Below, in pieces: positions 1-7,046 of a stretch of DNA of 12,743 nucleotides (the stretch's first letter is position 1; the number at the start of each line of letters is the position of its first letter). The translations under genes were made by a program, and so were the position numbers. This DNA comes from JAWLGW01 sp964569055 (lineage in GTDB: Bacteria > Planctomycetota > J058). The DNA lies in assembly GCA_964569055.1 (NCBI GenBank), contig CAZMSZ010000210.1, positions 1 through 12,743 on the forward strand, in the 5' to 3' direction. The notes under the pieces were generated by a model. The model was given only the letters and a program-made list of their open reading frames with translations. It searched no databases and had not been told where the DNA came from.

Positions 1-1532
1 CGGAAGCTGTCGAGCCCGAGCAGGTGGTCGATCACGGCGAGCGCGGCCTCGTGCTCGCCGGCGGCGGCGCGCTGGCGGGCGAGGTCGAGGCGCGCCGTGA
101 CGAGCGCCTCGCGCAGGGCGGCGCGCTCGCGCTCGAACTGCTGACGCTCGTCCTCGAGCTGGTGGGTGATGTCGCGCACCTGCAGCGAGAGCATGGCGCT
201 CGAGACGGGGAGCGCGAGCGCGACGGTCAGGCCGACCGTGGCGGCCACCTTGCCGCGCTTGAGCTGCCACAGCCGCGCGAGCGGCGAGATCCGCCCCACG
301 ACCTCGTCGCCGGCCAGCCAGCGGCGGAGGTCCGCCGCCAGCTCGCGCGGCGTGGGGTAGCGCGCCGCGGGCGACGGCTCGAGCGCCGTCATGACGATCG
401 TGGCGAGGTCGCGGTCGATCGAGCGGCGGATCGAGCGGATGGGCGTCGGCCGCTCCTGGCGGACGCGCCGCAGGATCTGGACGGTGTCGATCCCCGAGTG
501 AGGGGGGCGGCCGGCCAGGACGGTGTAGAGCGTCGCGCCCAGGGCGTACACCTCGCCGGCGCGGTCGTAGCCGCCGTCGCCCGAAATGTACTCCGGCGGC
601 AGGTAGGCGGGGCTGCCCATGATCGGCTCGGTCCGATCGGCGGCGCGCTCTGCGCCCGCGAGCCCGAAGTCGAGCAGCACCGGGTGGCGGCGACGCCCGA
701 GCACGATGTTCTGGGGCTTGATGTCGCGGTGCAGGATCCCCTCGCCGTGGGCGTAGTCCACCGCGTCGCACACCTGCACCAGGACCTCGACCAGCTCGCG
801 CTCGGTCAGCCCCTCGGCGGCGGCGGCGAGCTGGAGCTGGGGTCCCTCGACGTACTCCATGCTGTAGTAGTCGACCTCGCCCACGCGCCCGACCTCGTAG
901 ATCGCGACCACGTTCGGGTGGCGGAGCGCCGCGACCGCGCGCGCCTCCCGCCGGAAGGCCTCGCGCGTCTCGTCGTCGGCGTCGGGGTCGGCGACCACCT
1001 TGAGGGCCACCACCCGCTCGAGCCCGCGCTGGCGCGCCTTGTAGACGATCCCCATCCCGCCGCGCGAGATCTGGCCGAGGATCTCGTAGTTGCCGAAGGT
1101 GTGCCCCTCGCGCAGCTCGAACGCCTCGGCCCAGTCCGAGTGGACCAGGGTGTCCTCGACCGCGATGTCCTCGAGCTGGTTGGGGCGGCGCAGCACCTCG
1201 CGACAGCGCGAGCAGTGGAACTCGCGGCCGGCGTGGTAGGCGACCACGTTGAACTGCGCGAGGCACTGGGGGCAGACCAGGATCGTGGTCCCCTGGAGGG
1301 CCAGCACCTTGGCGACCGTCTCCGAGTCGAGCACGCCGCGGGCGACGAGCAGCTCCCCCAGGCGGAGGAACACGCCCCGGCGCGCGAGCTGCTGCTGGAG
1401 CGCCACCGTGCGCTCGACCTCGGCCGACGAGACGAGGCCGCGCGCCACGAGGGCCTGCCCGAAGGGGATCGCCGCGTCGTCCTCGGCGATCGCCGCGTCG
1501 GTGGCGTCGCGCTGCTGGCGGGGCTGCTCCAC
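1..1532 (-). CDS. Membrane-anchored Ser/Thr protein kinase with MshEN-like and zinc-ribbon N-terminus (C-terminus off the window)
   Basis: A Hanks-type kinase of which 510 residues are visible; it continues past the left edge. Residues 23-80 contain two helical repeats resembling the MshEN/T2SSE_N type; the second, 57-80, starts RLGELLVARG. A zinc ribbon follows (C87-x2-C90, C107-x2-C110). The kinase domain spans about 150-405: glycine loop around GQISRGGMG (153-161), ATP lysine K178 (ALKVV), likely helix-C glutamate E196, HRDIKPQN with catalytic D270, DFG 288-290 and PPE 312-314. All catalytic residues are present, so it should be active. A hydrophobic segment at 427-449 is a likely membrane anchor, placing the kinase in the cytoplasm; a charged, coiled-coil-like region follows (about 455-490), probably the start of an extracytoplasmic part. 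I chose GTG 1532 over the in-frame ATG 1709 because upstream codons often end in A or T (CGA, GTA, TCA, CCT), whereas from 1532 on nearly all end in G or C. It lies downstream of the second kinase and is probably co-transcribed with it. Substrates are unknown. Confidence 0.9.
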   Translation of the reverse strand, partial: MEQPRQQRDATDAAIAEDDAAIPFGQALVARGLVSSAEVERTVALQQQLARRGVFLRLGELLVARGVLDSETVAKVLALQGTTILVCPQCLAQFNVVAYHAGREFHCSRCREVLRRPNQLEDIAVEDTLVHSDWAEAFELREGHTFGNYEILGQISRGGMGIVYKARQRGLERVVALKVVADPDADDETREAFRREARAVAALRHPNVVAIYEVGRVGEVDYYSMEYVEGPQLQLAAAAEGLTERELVEVLVQVCDAVDYAHGEGILHRDIKPQNIVLGRRRHPVLLDFGLAGAERAADRTEPIMGSPAYLPPEYISGDGGYDRAGEVYALGATLYTVLAGRPPHSGIDTVQILRRVRQERPTPIRSIRRSIDRDLATIVMTALEPSPAARYPTPRELAADLRRWLAGDEVVGRISPLARLWQLKRGKVAATVGLTVALALPVSSAMLSLQVRDITHQLEDERQQFERERAALREALVTARLDLARQRAAAGEHEAALAVIDHLLGLDSF

Positions 1533-1603
1533 GCCGCCACGGTACCAGGTCCGCCGGCCCGGGGCACGGCTCGCCGGGCCCGCGAGCGGGCGGTCGCGCG
1601 ACG

Positions 1604-1643
1604 CTCGACGCTCCCGCTCACCGGCCGCTCGAGGGGCGTCGAG
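1604..1643. repeat. Inverted repeat in the spacer between the two kinase genes
   Basis: Arms CTCGACGC (1604-1611) and GCGTCGAG (1636-1643) match perfectly over 8 bases around a 24-base loop. A separate 10-base palindrome, GTCGCGCGAC, lies beside it at 1593-1602. Both fall in the 177-base stretch 1533-1709, which does not look coding. As RNA it could form a processing or attenuation hairpin between the kinase messages. No T-run follows, so it is not a classical intrinsic terminator. Such short repeats also arise by chance in DNA this GC-rich. Confidence 0.3.
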
Positions 1644-1709
1644 TGGCTGCCGCTGCGCGCCAGCTCCTGATACCTGCTGACTCGACCAGAGCGGCCCTCG
1701 TCGGCTCAT

Positions 1710-4700
1710 TCAGCGCGGGCGGCGCGGCTGTACGTCGGCGTCGACCGCGCAGCGGAAGCCGAGCTGCAGGAGCCGGGTGTCGGGCTTGAGCGGCTCGCGC
1801 GCGGTCGTGGTCAGGACGAGCGGGTCGTAGTCGAACCAGCCCCCGCCCCGGGCCACCCGCAGCTCGCCGGTGACTGGCCCCTTGGGGTCTTGGTCCTCGC
1901 GGCGCCGGGCGGCCTCGACGTAGTAGTCGCGGTGGTACCAGTCGGCCGTCCACTCGAGGACGTTGCCCGCCATGTGGTGCAGCCCCTCGGGGCTGCGCCC
2001 CTCCGCGCCGGCGTCGATCCGGGCGGTCAGGGGCGTGGTGGCCGCCTTGATGTGCTCGACGAACGCCTCGAGGTCGGGGCGCGTGCGCACCGGGTGTCCG
2101 AACACCTGCTCGGCCCAGCGCAGCCGCGCGCCCTCGAACGTCGAGCCCCACGGGTAGGTGCGGCCGTCGACGCTGCGGGCGGCCCGCTCCCACTCGGCCT
2201 CGGTCGGGAGCCGCTTGCCGGCCCAGCGCGCGAACGCGTACGCGTCGAACCAGTCCACCCCGACCACCGGGTGGGCGTCGCCCGCGAACCGCGGGTCGCC
2301 CCACATGAGCGGGGTGTGGTCCTTGTCCTTGGGCTCGAGCGGATGGCAGGCTCGGTGGGCTCGGCGGTGGTTGCGCTCGATCCAGGCCAGGAACTGCGCG
2401 TACTGCCGGTTGGAGACCTCGTACTTGTCGATCCGGAACGCCGACAGCTTGACCTCGCGCCCGATGATCTCGTCGAAGCGGCTCTCCTCGATCCGGTTGG
2501 CCGCGATCCCCATGAAGAAGCTGCCGGCCGGGATCAGGACCATGCGCCCGTCGTCCTTGACCCGCTCCTCCGGCTCGGGCTCGGCCGGCCGCTCGGCCGT
2601 GGCGGCGGCTTCGCGCTCGAGGCGCTCGAGGTCGCCCGTGAACGGGCCGAGGTCGGCCTCGGCGCGGGCCGCCGCGCGCAGCGCCTCGAGGGCCGCCTCG
2701 CGCTCGCCCTCCACGAGCAGGAACACGCCCCGGGCGAGGGCGCCCTCGGCGCCGCGGCCGGCCGGCGTGGCCGCGAACAGCGCCGCCAGCGCCGCCGCGG
2801 GGAGTGTGCGCACCTCGTGGACCACGACCCCGCCGCGCCCGACCCGCAGCTGCAGGGCGCCCTCGCGGATCGCCTCGACCCGACCCCGGACCCCCTCCAC
2901 CTCGAGCTCGAACCCGCTCAGCGCGGCGCCGGCGCCGAGGACCCCCTCGATCACCCGCCCCGCCAGCGTGGCCTCTCGCCGCAGCCGCTCGAGGCGGGCG
3001 GCCAGCTCCTCGACGTCGTGCTCCTCGGCCGCGTCGCCGAGGCCGGCGACGAGGGCCCCGAGCCGCTCGAGCAGCTCGCCGTAGCGGCGCTGCTCGAGCA
3101 GCGCCGGCAGCTCCTCGAGGGCCGCCTCCAGGCGCTCGCGCGCGCGCTCGCTCGCCTCCTCGCGCGAGCTGCGCGCGGCCGCGAGCAGCGCCTGCAGCGC
3201 GGCGCGCGCCTCCTCCACGATCTGGTCGGCGGCCTCGACGCCGCTCGGGGTCCACTCGGAGAGCGCGGCCAGGCCGGCGCGCGGCGCGCCGCGGGCTCCC
3301 TCGGCCCGCGCGCCCTCGGCGGCGGTCCGCGCCAGGATCGTCGCCTCCTCCTCGACCCGCAGGCGCGCGTCGCCGAGGCGCGCCGCGGCGGGGACGCCCT
3401 CGTAGCGCAGCGCCGCCGCGTCGAGCAGGTCGAGGGCGGTCGCGAACCGACCCTCGAGGGCCGCGCCGTGGGCGCGGGAGCTGACCTCGGCGATGTCCGC
3501 CGCCAGGCGCCGCTCGAGCTCGCGCACCTCGGGCGCCGCGCGCTCGCCCCAGCGCCCGCCGCGCCGCTCCACGTCGCGGAACAGCGGCAGCGCGCCGAGC
3601 GCGTCGTCGGGGAAGTCGGCCAGGTAGGCCACCGCGCGGTCCCAGGCCCGCTCCTCGACGCTGCGGCGGTCCTGCACGGGCCGAGCTTCGGGCGGCCGTT
3701 CGTCGCCCCCGTCGACCTCGCCCGCGGGCGCGCGCGAGACGACCGGCGCGACGTCGGCCGTGGCGAGGGTCTGGGCGCCGCCCTCGGGCCCGCGCAGCGC
3801 GATCGCGACGCCTACCGCCAGCGCCACCCCGATCCCGCCCAGCACCCAGCCCAGGCCGCGCGCCTCGCCGGCGGGCTCGCCGGGGCGGGCGCGCTCCCGC
3901 TCGCCGCCCGACACCGCGCGGACCCGCGCCGACTTGATCCGCCCGGTGGCGCGGGCGCTGGCCGCGCTCCGCGCGCTGGGGCGCGGGGCGGCGCGCAGGC
4001 GGCGCGTGCCGCGCTCGCCCGCCTCGCGCGCCTCCGCGTACTGCCGCAGGCGCTCGGCGAACTCGTCCGCCGACCCGAACCGGTCGCGCGGCTCCTTCTC
4101 CAGCGCCTTGAGCACGATCGCCTGCAGCTCCTGGTCGATCCCAGGGTCGAGGAGCGCGGGCGGCGTGGGGCGCGTGTGGAGGATCTTGGCGTAGACGTCG
4201 GCGGCCGAGCGGCCGGTGAACGGCCGCTTGCCGGTCAGCACCTCGTACAGGATCACCCCGAGCGCGAACACGTCGGCGCGGCCGTCCACGTCCTTGCTGT
4301 GGCCGCGGGTCTGTTCGGGGGAGAGGTAGAAGGGCGAGCCCAGGATCTGCCCCTCCTGGGTCAACCCGAGGCTCTGCTCGTGGTCCTTGGCCAGGCCGAA
4401 GTCGATCAGGCGCGCCCGGCCGCGGTCGCGCTCGATCAGGACGTTGGCCGGCTTGAGGTCGCGGTGCACCACGCCGTGCTCGTGGGCGTAGGCGACCGCC
4501 GCGAGGAGGTCGTCCATGACGGCGAGCGCGCGCGGGATCGGGAGCGGCCCGTCCTCGGCGAGGTGCTGCGCCAGCGAGCGGCCGTCGATGAACTCCATCG
4601 CCACGTAGAACGTGTCGCGGTAGCGGCCGCAGTCGAACACGCCGATGATGTTCGGGTGCCCCAGGCGGGCCGCGCTGCGCCCCTCCTGCACGAAGCGGTT

Positions 4701-5342
4701 GATCTGCACCTCCGGCACCTGCGGGCCCGCCTTGATCACCTTCAGGGCGCACAGCCGGTCGATGTCGACCTGCCGGGCCTTGAACACGATCCCCATGCCC
4801 CCGCGGCCGAGCTCCTCGAGGACCTCGTAGCGCTCGAGCCCCTCGAGGTCGGAGGCCTCGACCGAGAGCGCCTCGCGGTCGAGGCGGCTGCGCCGCGAGG
4901 TGCGCGCCGTCCGGGCCGAGCTGCGGGCGCGGCGGCGGCGGTCGGAGGTCCGCGAGCGCGCCGGCTTGACGAGCGAGATCGTGAGGTCGCGCGGGTCGCG
5001 GCTGGCGAGGATCTCGGCCATGGACAGCCGGCCGCGCCCCTCGATCTCGATCCGCTCGCCGCAGCCGCCGCAGTCGAGCTGCCCGCCCGCGAGGTCCTTG
5101 CGCGCGTAGCGCGCCTTGCAGCGGGCGCACTCGTAGATCTGCTGGTCGAGGGCGTCCTCGATGGCGAGGAAGTCCTCGCACGAGAGGTCGCGCCGCTGGA
5201 TCAGGAGCTGACCGATGTAGCAGGGGCGCCCGCGGGCCCGCTCGTGGCGCTGGGCGCGCCGGGCCTGCTCGACCTGTTCGGCGGTGACGTAACCCTGCGC
5301 GACCGCGTACTTGACGAACACCTCGTCGAAGTCGACCAGCAT
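1710..5342 (-). CDS. Ser/Thr protein kinase fused to a cysteine-less SUMF1/FGE-like domain
   Basis: A 1210-aa multidomain signalling protein. Residues 8-68 form a degenerate version of the helical repeat seen in the left-edge kinase. A zinc ribbon follows (C72-x2-C75, C91-x2-C94), then a strongly basic linker (about 127-153). The kinase domain (about 172-435) has GRGGMGIVFKA, ATP lysine K201, HRDLKPAN with catalytic D295, DFG 314-316 and SPE 341-343, and should be active. A membrane helix lies at about 498-516. The following 400 residues are Ala/Glu/Arg-rich helical sequence, probably coiled coil or TPR-like. The C-terminus (about 933-1201) is SUMF1/FGE-like, with MVLIPAGSFFMG, RLPTEAEWERAAR, NVLEWTADWY and a final LGFRCA. 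The segment after RVARGGGW reads FDYDPLVL, so both copper-binding catalytic cysteines of true FGE are absent; the domain is probably a binding module outside the membrane. ATG 5342 has GGAGGA ten bases upstream. The stop is 177 bases ahead of the next kinase. Confidence 0.93.
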   Translation of the reverse strand: MLVDFDEVFVKYAVAQGYVTAEQVEQARRAQRHERARGRPCYIGQLLIQRRDLSCEDFLAIEDALDQQIYECARCKARYARKDLAGGQLDCGGCGERIEIEGRGRLSMAEILASRDPRDLTISLVKPARSRTSDRRRRARSSARTARTSRRSRLDREALSVEASDLEGLERYEVLEELGRGGMGIVFKARQVDIDRLCALKVIKAGPQVPEVQINRFVQEGRSAARLGHPNIIGVFDCGRYRDTFYVAMEFIDGRSLAQHLAEDGPLPIPRALAVMDDLLAAVAYAHEHGVVHRDLKPANVLIERDRGRARLIDFGLAKDHEQSLGLTQEGQILGSPFYLSPEQTRGHSKDVDGRADVFALGVILYEVLTGKRPFTGRSAADVYAKILHTRPTPPALLDPGIDQELQAIVLKALEKEPRDRFGSADEFAERLRQYAEAREAGERGTRRLRAAPRPSARSAASARATGRIKSARVRAVSGGERERARPGEPAGEARGLGWVLGGIGVALAVGVAIALRGPEGGAQTLATADVAPVVSRAPAGEVDGGDERPPEARPVQDRRSVEERAWDRAVAYLADFPDDALGALPLFRDVERRGGRWGERAAPEVRELERRLAADIAEVSSRAHGAALEGRFATALDLLDAAALRYEGVPAAARLGDARLRVEEEATILARTAAEGARAEGARGAPRAGLAALSEWTPSGVEAADQIVEEARAALQALLAAARSSREEASERARERLEAALEELPALLEQRRYGELLERLGALVAGLGDAAEEHDVEELAARLERLRREATLAGRVIEGVLGAGAALSGFELEVEGVRGRVEAIREGALQLRVGRGGVVVHEVRTLPAAALAALFAATPAGRGAEGALARGVFLLVEGEREAALEALRAAARAEADLGPFTGDLERLEREAAATAERPAEPEPEERVKDDGRMVLIPAGSFFMGIAANRIEESRFDEIIGREVKLSAFRIDKYEVSNRQYAQFLAWIERNHRRAHRACHPLEPKDKDHTPLMWGDPRFAGDAHPVVGVDWFDAYAFARWAGKRLPTEAEWERAARSVDGRTYPWGSTFEGARLRWAEQVFGHPVRTRPDLEAFVEHIKAATTPLTARIDAGAEGRSPEGLHHMAGNVLEWTADWYHRDYYVEAARRREDQDPKGPVTGELRVARGGGWFDYDPLVLTTTAREPLKPDTRLLQLGFRCAVDADVQPRRPR

Positions 5343-5352
5343 CGCGCAACCG

Positions 5353-5358
5353 TCCTCC
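5353..5358 (-). promoter_or_regulatory. Ribosome binding site of the SUMF1-kinase gene
   Basis: On the minus strand GGAGGA lies 10 bases before ATG 5342. This supports that ATG over the longer open frame reaching 5486, and the conserved-looking N-terminus MLVDFDEVF begins exactly there. Confidence 0.6.
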
Positions 5359-5402
5359 GGGCTACGCGCGAGCGTAACGACACCGGGAGCAAGGTGTTGG
5401 CG

Positions 5403-5411
5403 AGTATAGCA
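5403..5411 (-). promoter_or_regulatory. Candidate extended -10 promoter of the kinase operon
   Basis: On the minus strand TGCTATACT carries a TG-n extension followed by TATACT (five of six matches to TATAAT). It is one of the few AT-rich spots in the window and lies about 60 bases upstream of the kinase ATG. No good -35 box is visible, which is tolerated in extended -10 promoters. The spot is in the gap between divergent genes, as expected for a promoter. No transcript data are available. Confidence 0.4.
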
Positions 5412-5466
5412 TGATGGGCACGACGCCCCCGGCGAACCTCGCGGGCGCGCGGACGAGCAGGTGCTC

Positions 5467-5769
5467 ATGACGAGGCGGGCGGACACGGCGGGCGGGGTGG
5501 GCTACGGCTGCCTGGCGACGCTGGCCCTCGCGGGCGGGCTGGGCGGCGCGGCGGGGGTGTTCCTGGGGATCGCGCGGTTCGTGCGCGCGCGCGACGCGCG
5601 CCTGGAGAGCGGCGCCGACGCGGCCGTGTTCCTGGGCGGGCTCGAGGGCGCGGTGGTGCTGGTGGCGGTGGGTGCGCTCGCGTTCCTGGTCGGGGCGACC
5701 GCCGGGGTGGTGCTGCTCAAGGAGCTCGGCGACGACTCGGCGGCGCGCGAGCGGGGCCCGGTGCGATGA
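5467..5769 (+). CDS. Small two-helix membrane protein of unknown function
   Basis: A 100-aa protein that I do not recognise. Two long hydrophobic Gly/Ala/Val/Leu-rich segments, at about 12-36 and 61-86, are probable membrane helices. They are joined by a charged loop (RFVRARDARLESG). Positive charges at the N-terminus (MTRR) suggest that end is cytoplasmic. The tail LKELGDDSAARERGPVR is short and charged. I chose ATG 5467; an in-frame GTG two codons earlier is possible, and no strong ribosome binding site separates them. G/C dominates third positions, as in real genes here. It diverges from the kinase operon across about 124 bases. Another small inner-membrane or phage-holin-like protein cannot be excluded. 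Confidence 0.55.
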   Translation: MTRRADTAGGVGYGCLATLALAGGLGGAAGVFLGIARFVRARDARLESGADAAVFLGGLEGAVVLVAVGALAFLVGATAGVVLLKELGDDSAARERGPVR

Positions 5770-5791
5770 AGCAGGCGCATTTCAAGCAGTC

Positions 5792-5894
5792 TCGTGCCCG
5801 CGCCCGTGCCCGTGCCCGTGCCCCTTCCCTTGGCCCGTGCACGTGAACGGGCCACGGACCGCGTTGACGGGCACGGGCACGGGTACGGGCACGA
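5792..5894. repeat. Large inverted array of GTGCCC hexamers with a nested hairpin
   Basis: The left arm (5792-5819) is a run of GTGCCC-type hexamers and the right arm (5867-5894) is its reverse complement, agreeing at 26 of 28 positions. The two mismatches are adjacent. The 47-base centre holds a second hairpin, GGCCCGT (5832-5838) with ACGGGCC (5847-5853), whose loop contains the overlapping palindromes GTGCAC and CACGTG. The element lies between the convergent membrane-protein and aroK genes. It could act as a bidirectional transcription barrier, or be one copy of a dispersed intergenic repeat; both are inference. Confidence 0.7.
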
Positions 5895-5925
5895 CGCGCC
5901 GCAGAGGCTGGAGATGCGTCGCGCC

Positions 5926-5942
5926 CTTGGCGGTTGGCCAAG
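5926..5942 (-). terminator. Candidate hairpin terminator downstream of aroK
   Basis: CTTGGC (5926-5931) and GCCAAG (5937-5942) form a perfect 6-bp stem with a 5-base loop, 13 bases beyond the aroK stop codon. A second small stem, AGCCG (5947-5951) with CGGCT (5960-5964), overlaps the stop. No T-run follows in either direction, so this is not a standard intrinsic terminator; it may stabilise a 3' end. Confidence 0.3.
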
Positions 5943-5955
5943 CTACAGCCGATCG

Positions 5956-6507
5956 CTAACGGCTAGCCGCTCCCGACCCCACGATCCGCACCAGGTCGGC
6001 CACGACCTCGTCGAGCGGGCGGGCGGCGTCGAGCACGTGCTGCGCGGCGGCGCGGTAGAGGGGGTCGCGTCGCGCGAGCAGCGCGCGGGCTTCGGCCAGC
6101 AGGCCGCCGGGGGCGAGGGGAGGGCGATCGGTGGGATCGGCCGCGACCCGCGCGGCGAGCACCTCGGGGGGGGCGGCGAGATAGATCGTGCAGGCGCGCG
6201 CGAGCGCGGCCACGCTCTGGGGCTGCTCGACCACGCCGCCGCCCGTCGCGATCACGGCGCCTGCCGGCCCGCGCGCGGCGAGGGTGTCGCGCAGTAGGCT
6301 CGCCTCGCGCGCGCGGAAGCCCGCCAGGCCTTCGTCCTCGATCAGCGCGCGGATCGTGCGTCCGCTCGCCTCCTCGAGCGCCGCGTCGAGGTCGAGGAAG
6401 GCCCGGCCCGTCGCGGCGGCGACGCGCCGGCCGGCGGCGGACTTGCCCGCGCCGCGCAGGCCGATCAGGCACACCGCCGAGGGGGCGGCGCGCTCGCCTG
6501 GGGTCAC
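5956..6507 (-). CDS. aroK: Shikimate kinase
   Basis: A 183-aa cytoplasmic enzyme that phosphorylates shikimate to shikimate 3-phosphate with ATP, a step towards chorismate and the aromatic amino acids. It has the family's usual length. Visible motifs are Walker A GLRGAGKS (16-23), DLD (39-41) for magnesium and shikimate, FRAREASLL (64-72) with the shikimate-site arginine, ATGGGVV (87-93) with the glycine triplet, the lid arginine in RPPL (128-131), and RRDPLYRAAA near the C-terminus, which contacts nucleotide. The start is GTG 6507, whose bases overlap the stop of the upstream gene (GTGA), so translation is probably coupled. The frame extends further upstream, but that part is low-complexity Ala/Pro/Arg sequence shadowing the neighbour's tail. 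AroL and gluconate kinase are less likely given the DLD and GGG motifs. Confidence 0.93.
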   Translation of the reverse strand: MTPGERAAPSAVCLIGLRGAGKSAAGRRVAAATGRAFLDLDAALEEASGRTIRALIEDEGLAGFRAREASLLRDTLAARGPAGAVIATGGGVVEQPQSVAALARACTIYLAAPPEVLAARVAADPTDRPPLAPGGLLAEARALLARRDPLYRAAAQHVLDAARPLDEVVADLVRIVGSGAASR

Positions 6508-7040
6508 TGCGGGCGGGGGCGGGGACGGGGCGCCGGCGCGGGGGCGCCCGGCGCCGGCGGGCCGCGCCGGACTCCGCTGCTGGCCGGGCCCCCGGGAGCC
6601 CCGGGCGGACGCGGCCGGGGCGTCGGACCGGTGCCGGCCGCCTGGCGCCGGCGGCGCGCCTCGCGCACGCGCTCCTTGCACTGCTCGCACCCGTCGAACC
6701 GGTCGGCCGTGAGGTAGCGGGCCGGGATCCCGAAGAACTTCTTGTCGACCAGCACGATCGCGTAGGGGACCGCCTCGGCGCCGCCGAGCCCGCGCGGGTT
6801 GTAGAGGAACACCTTGGGCGGGATCAGGAACTCGGGGAGCTTGTACGCGCCCTCGGCCGGCGGGAGGAACGACCCCACGATCTCGTCGGGGTTGCCCGGC
6901 ATGATGTCCTGGGAGACCGCGAGGAGCTCCGCCACGAACCGCTCGGAGAAGCGGAGGATCTGCTTGTGCTCCCGGCAGGCGAAGAGGGGCGGGTGATCGA
7001 CGCGGTGCGCGTCGCCCTCGCCCACGAAGTAGTTCGCCAC
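6504..7040 (-). CDS. Protein of unknown function, coupled to aroK
   Basis: A 178-aa protein with no family I recognise. Residues 1-132 look like a compact soluble domain, mixed in composition and containing SQDIMPGNPDEIVGSFLPP, FLIPPKVFLYNPRG and PYAIVLVDKKFFGIPARYL. C22 and H25 near the start (ACREH) and C118-x2-C121 near the end of the domain (GCEQC) could together bind a metal such as zinc. Residues 134-178 are a low-complexity tail of Pro, Arg, Ala and Gly, probably disordered. No signal peptide or membrane helix is visible. GTG 7040 has GAAGGAG six bases upstream. Its TGA overlaps the aroK GTG, so the two genes form an operon. The tail DNA is unusually G/C-rich even for this window. Confidence 0.85.
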   Translation of the reverse strand: MANYFVGEGDAHRVDHPPLFACREHKQILRFSERFVAELLAVSQDIMPGNPDEIVGSFLPPAEGAYKLPEFLIPPKVFLYNPRGLGGAEAVPYAIVLVDKKFFGIPARYLTADRFDGCEQCKERVREARRRRQAAGTGPTPRPRPPGAPGGPASSGVRRGPPAPGAPAPAPRPRPRPQ

Positions 7041-7046
7041 GCTCGA

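Noticed and set aside
24..1670. 548-codon plus-strand open frame opposite the left-edge kinase
   Set aside because: The minus strand encodes a complete set of kinase motifs in order. The plus-strand frame is an antisense shadow, common in very GC-rich DNA, and has no recognisable domain.
1533..1709. N-terminal extension of the left-edge kinase from ATG 1709
   Set aside because: Codon third positions lose their G/C bias in this stretch and the translated sequence is low-complexity Arg/Ala/Pro; GTG 1532 is preferred.
1740..2550. Active formylglycine-generating enzyme
   Set aside because: Both catalytic cysteine positions are substituted, so only the fold is supported.
1890..5414. 1174-codon plus-strand open frame, and a 1243-codon minus-strand frame in another phase
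   Set aside because: Both overlap the SUMF1 kinase, whose frame carries clear kinase and SUMF1 motifs. The alternatives are low-complexity Arg/Ala/Pro or Leu/Val/Asp sequence.
5794..6297. Plus-strand frame starting in the hexamer array and running opposite aroK
   Set aside because: It begins as a PV dipeptide repeat from the microsatellite and then reads antisense to a clear shikimate kinase.
6508..6690. 61-codon N-terminal extension of aroK
   Set aside because: Its translation is an out-of-frame shadow of the upstream gene's C-terminal region, and the GTGA overlap at 6504-6507 gives a standard start.
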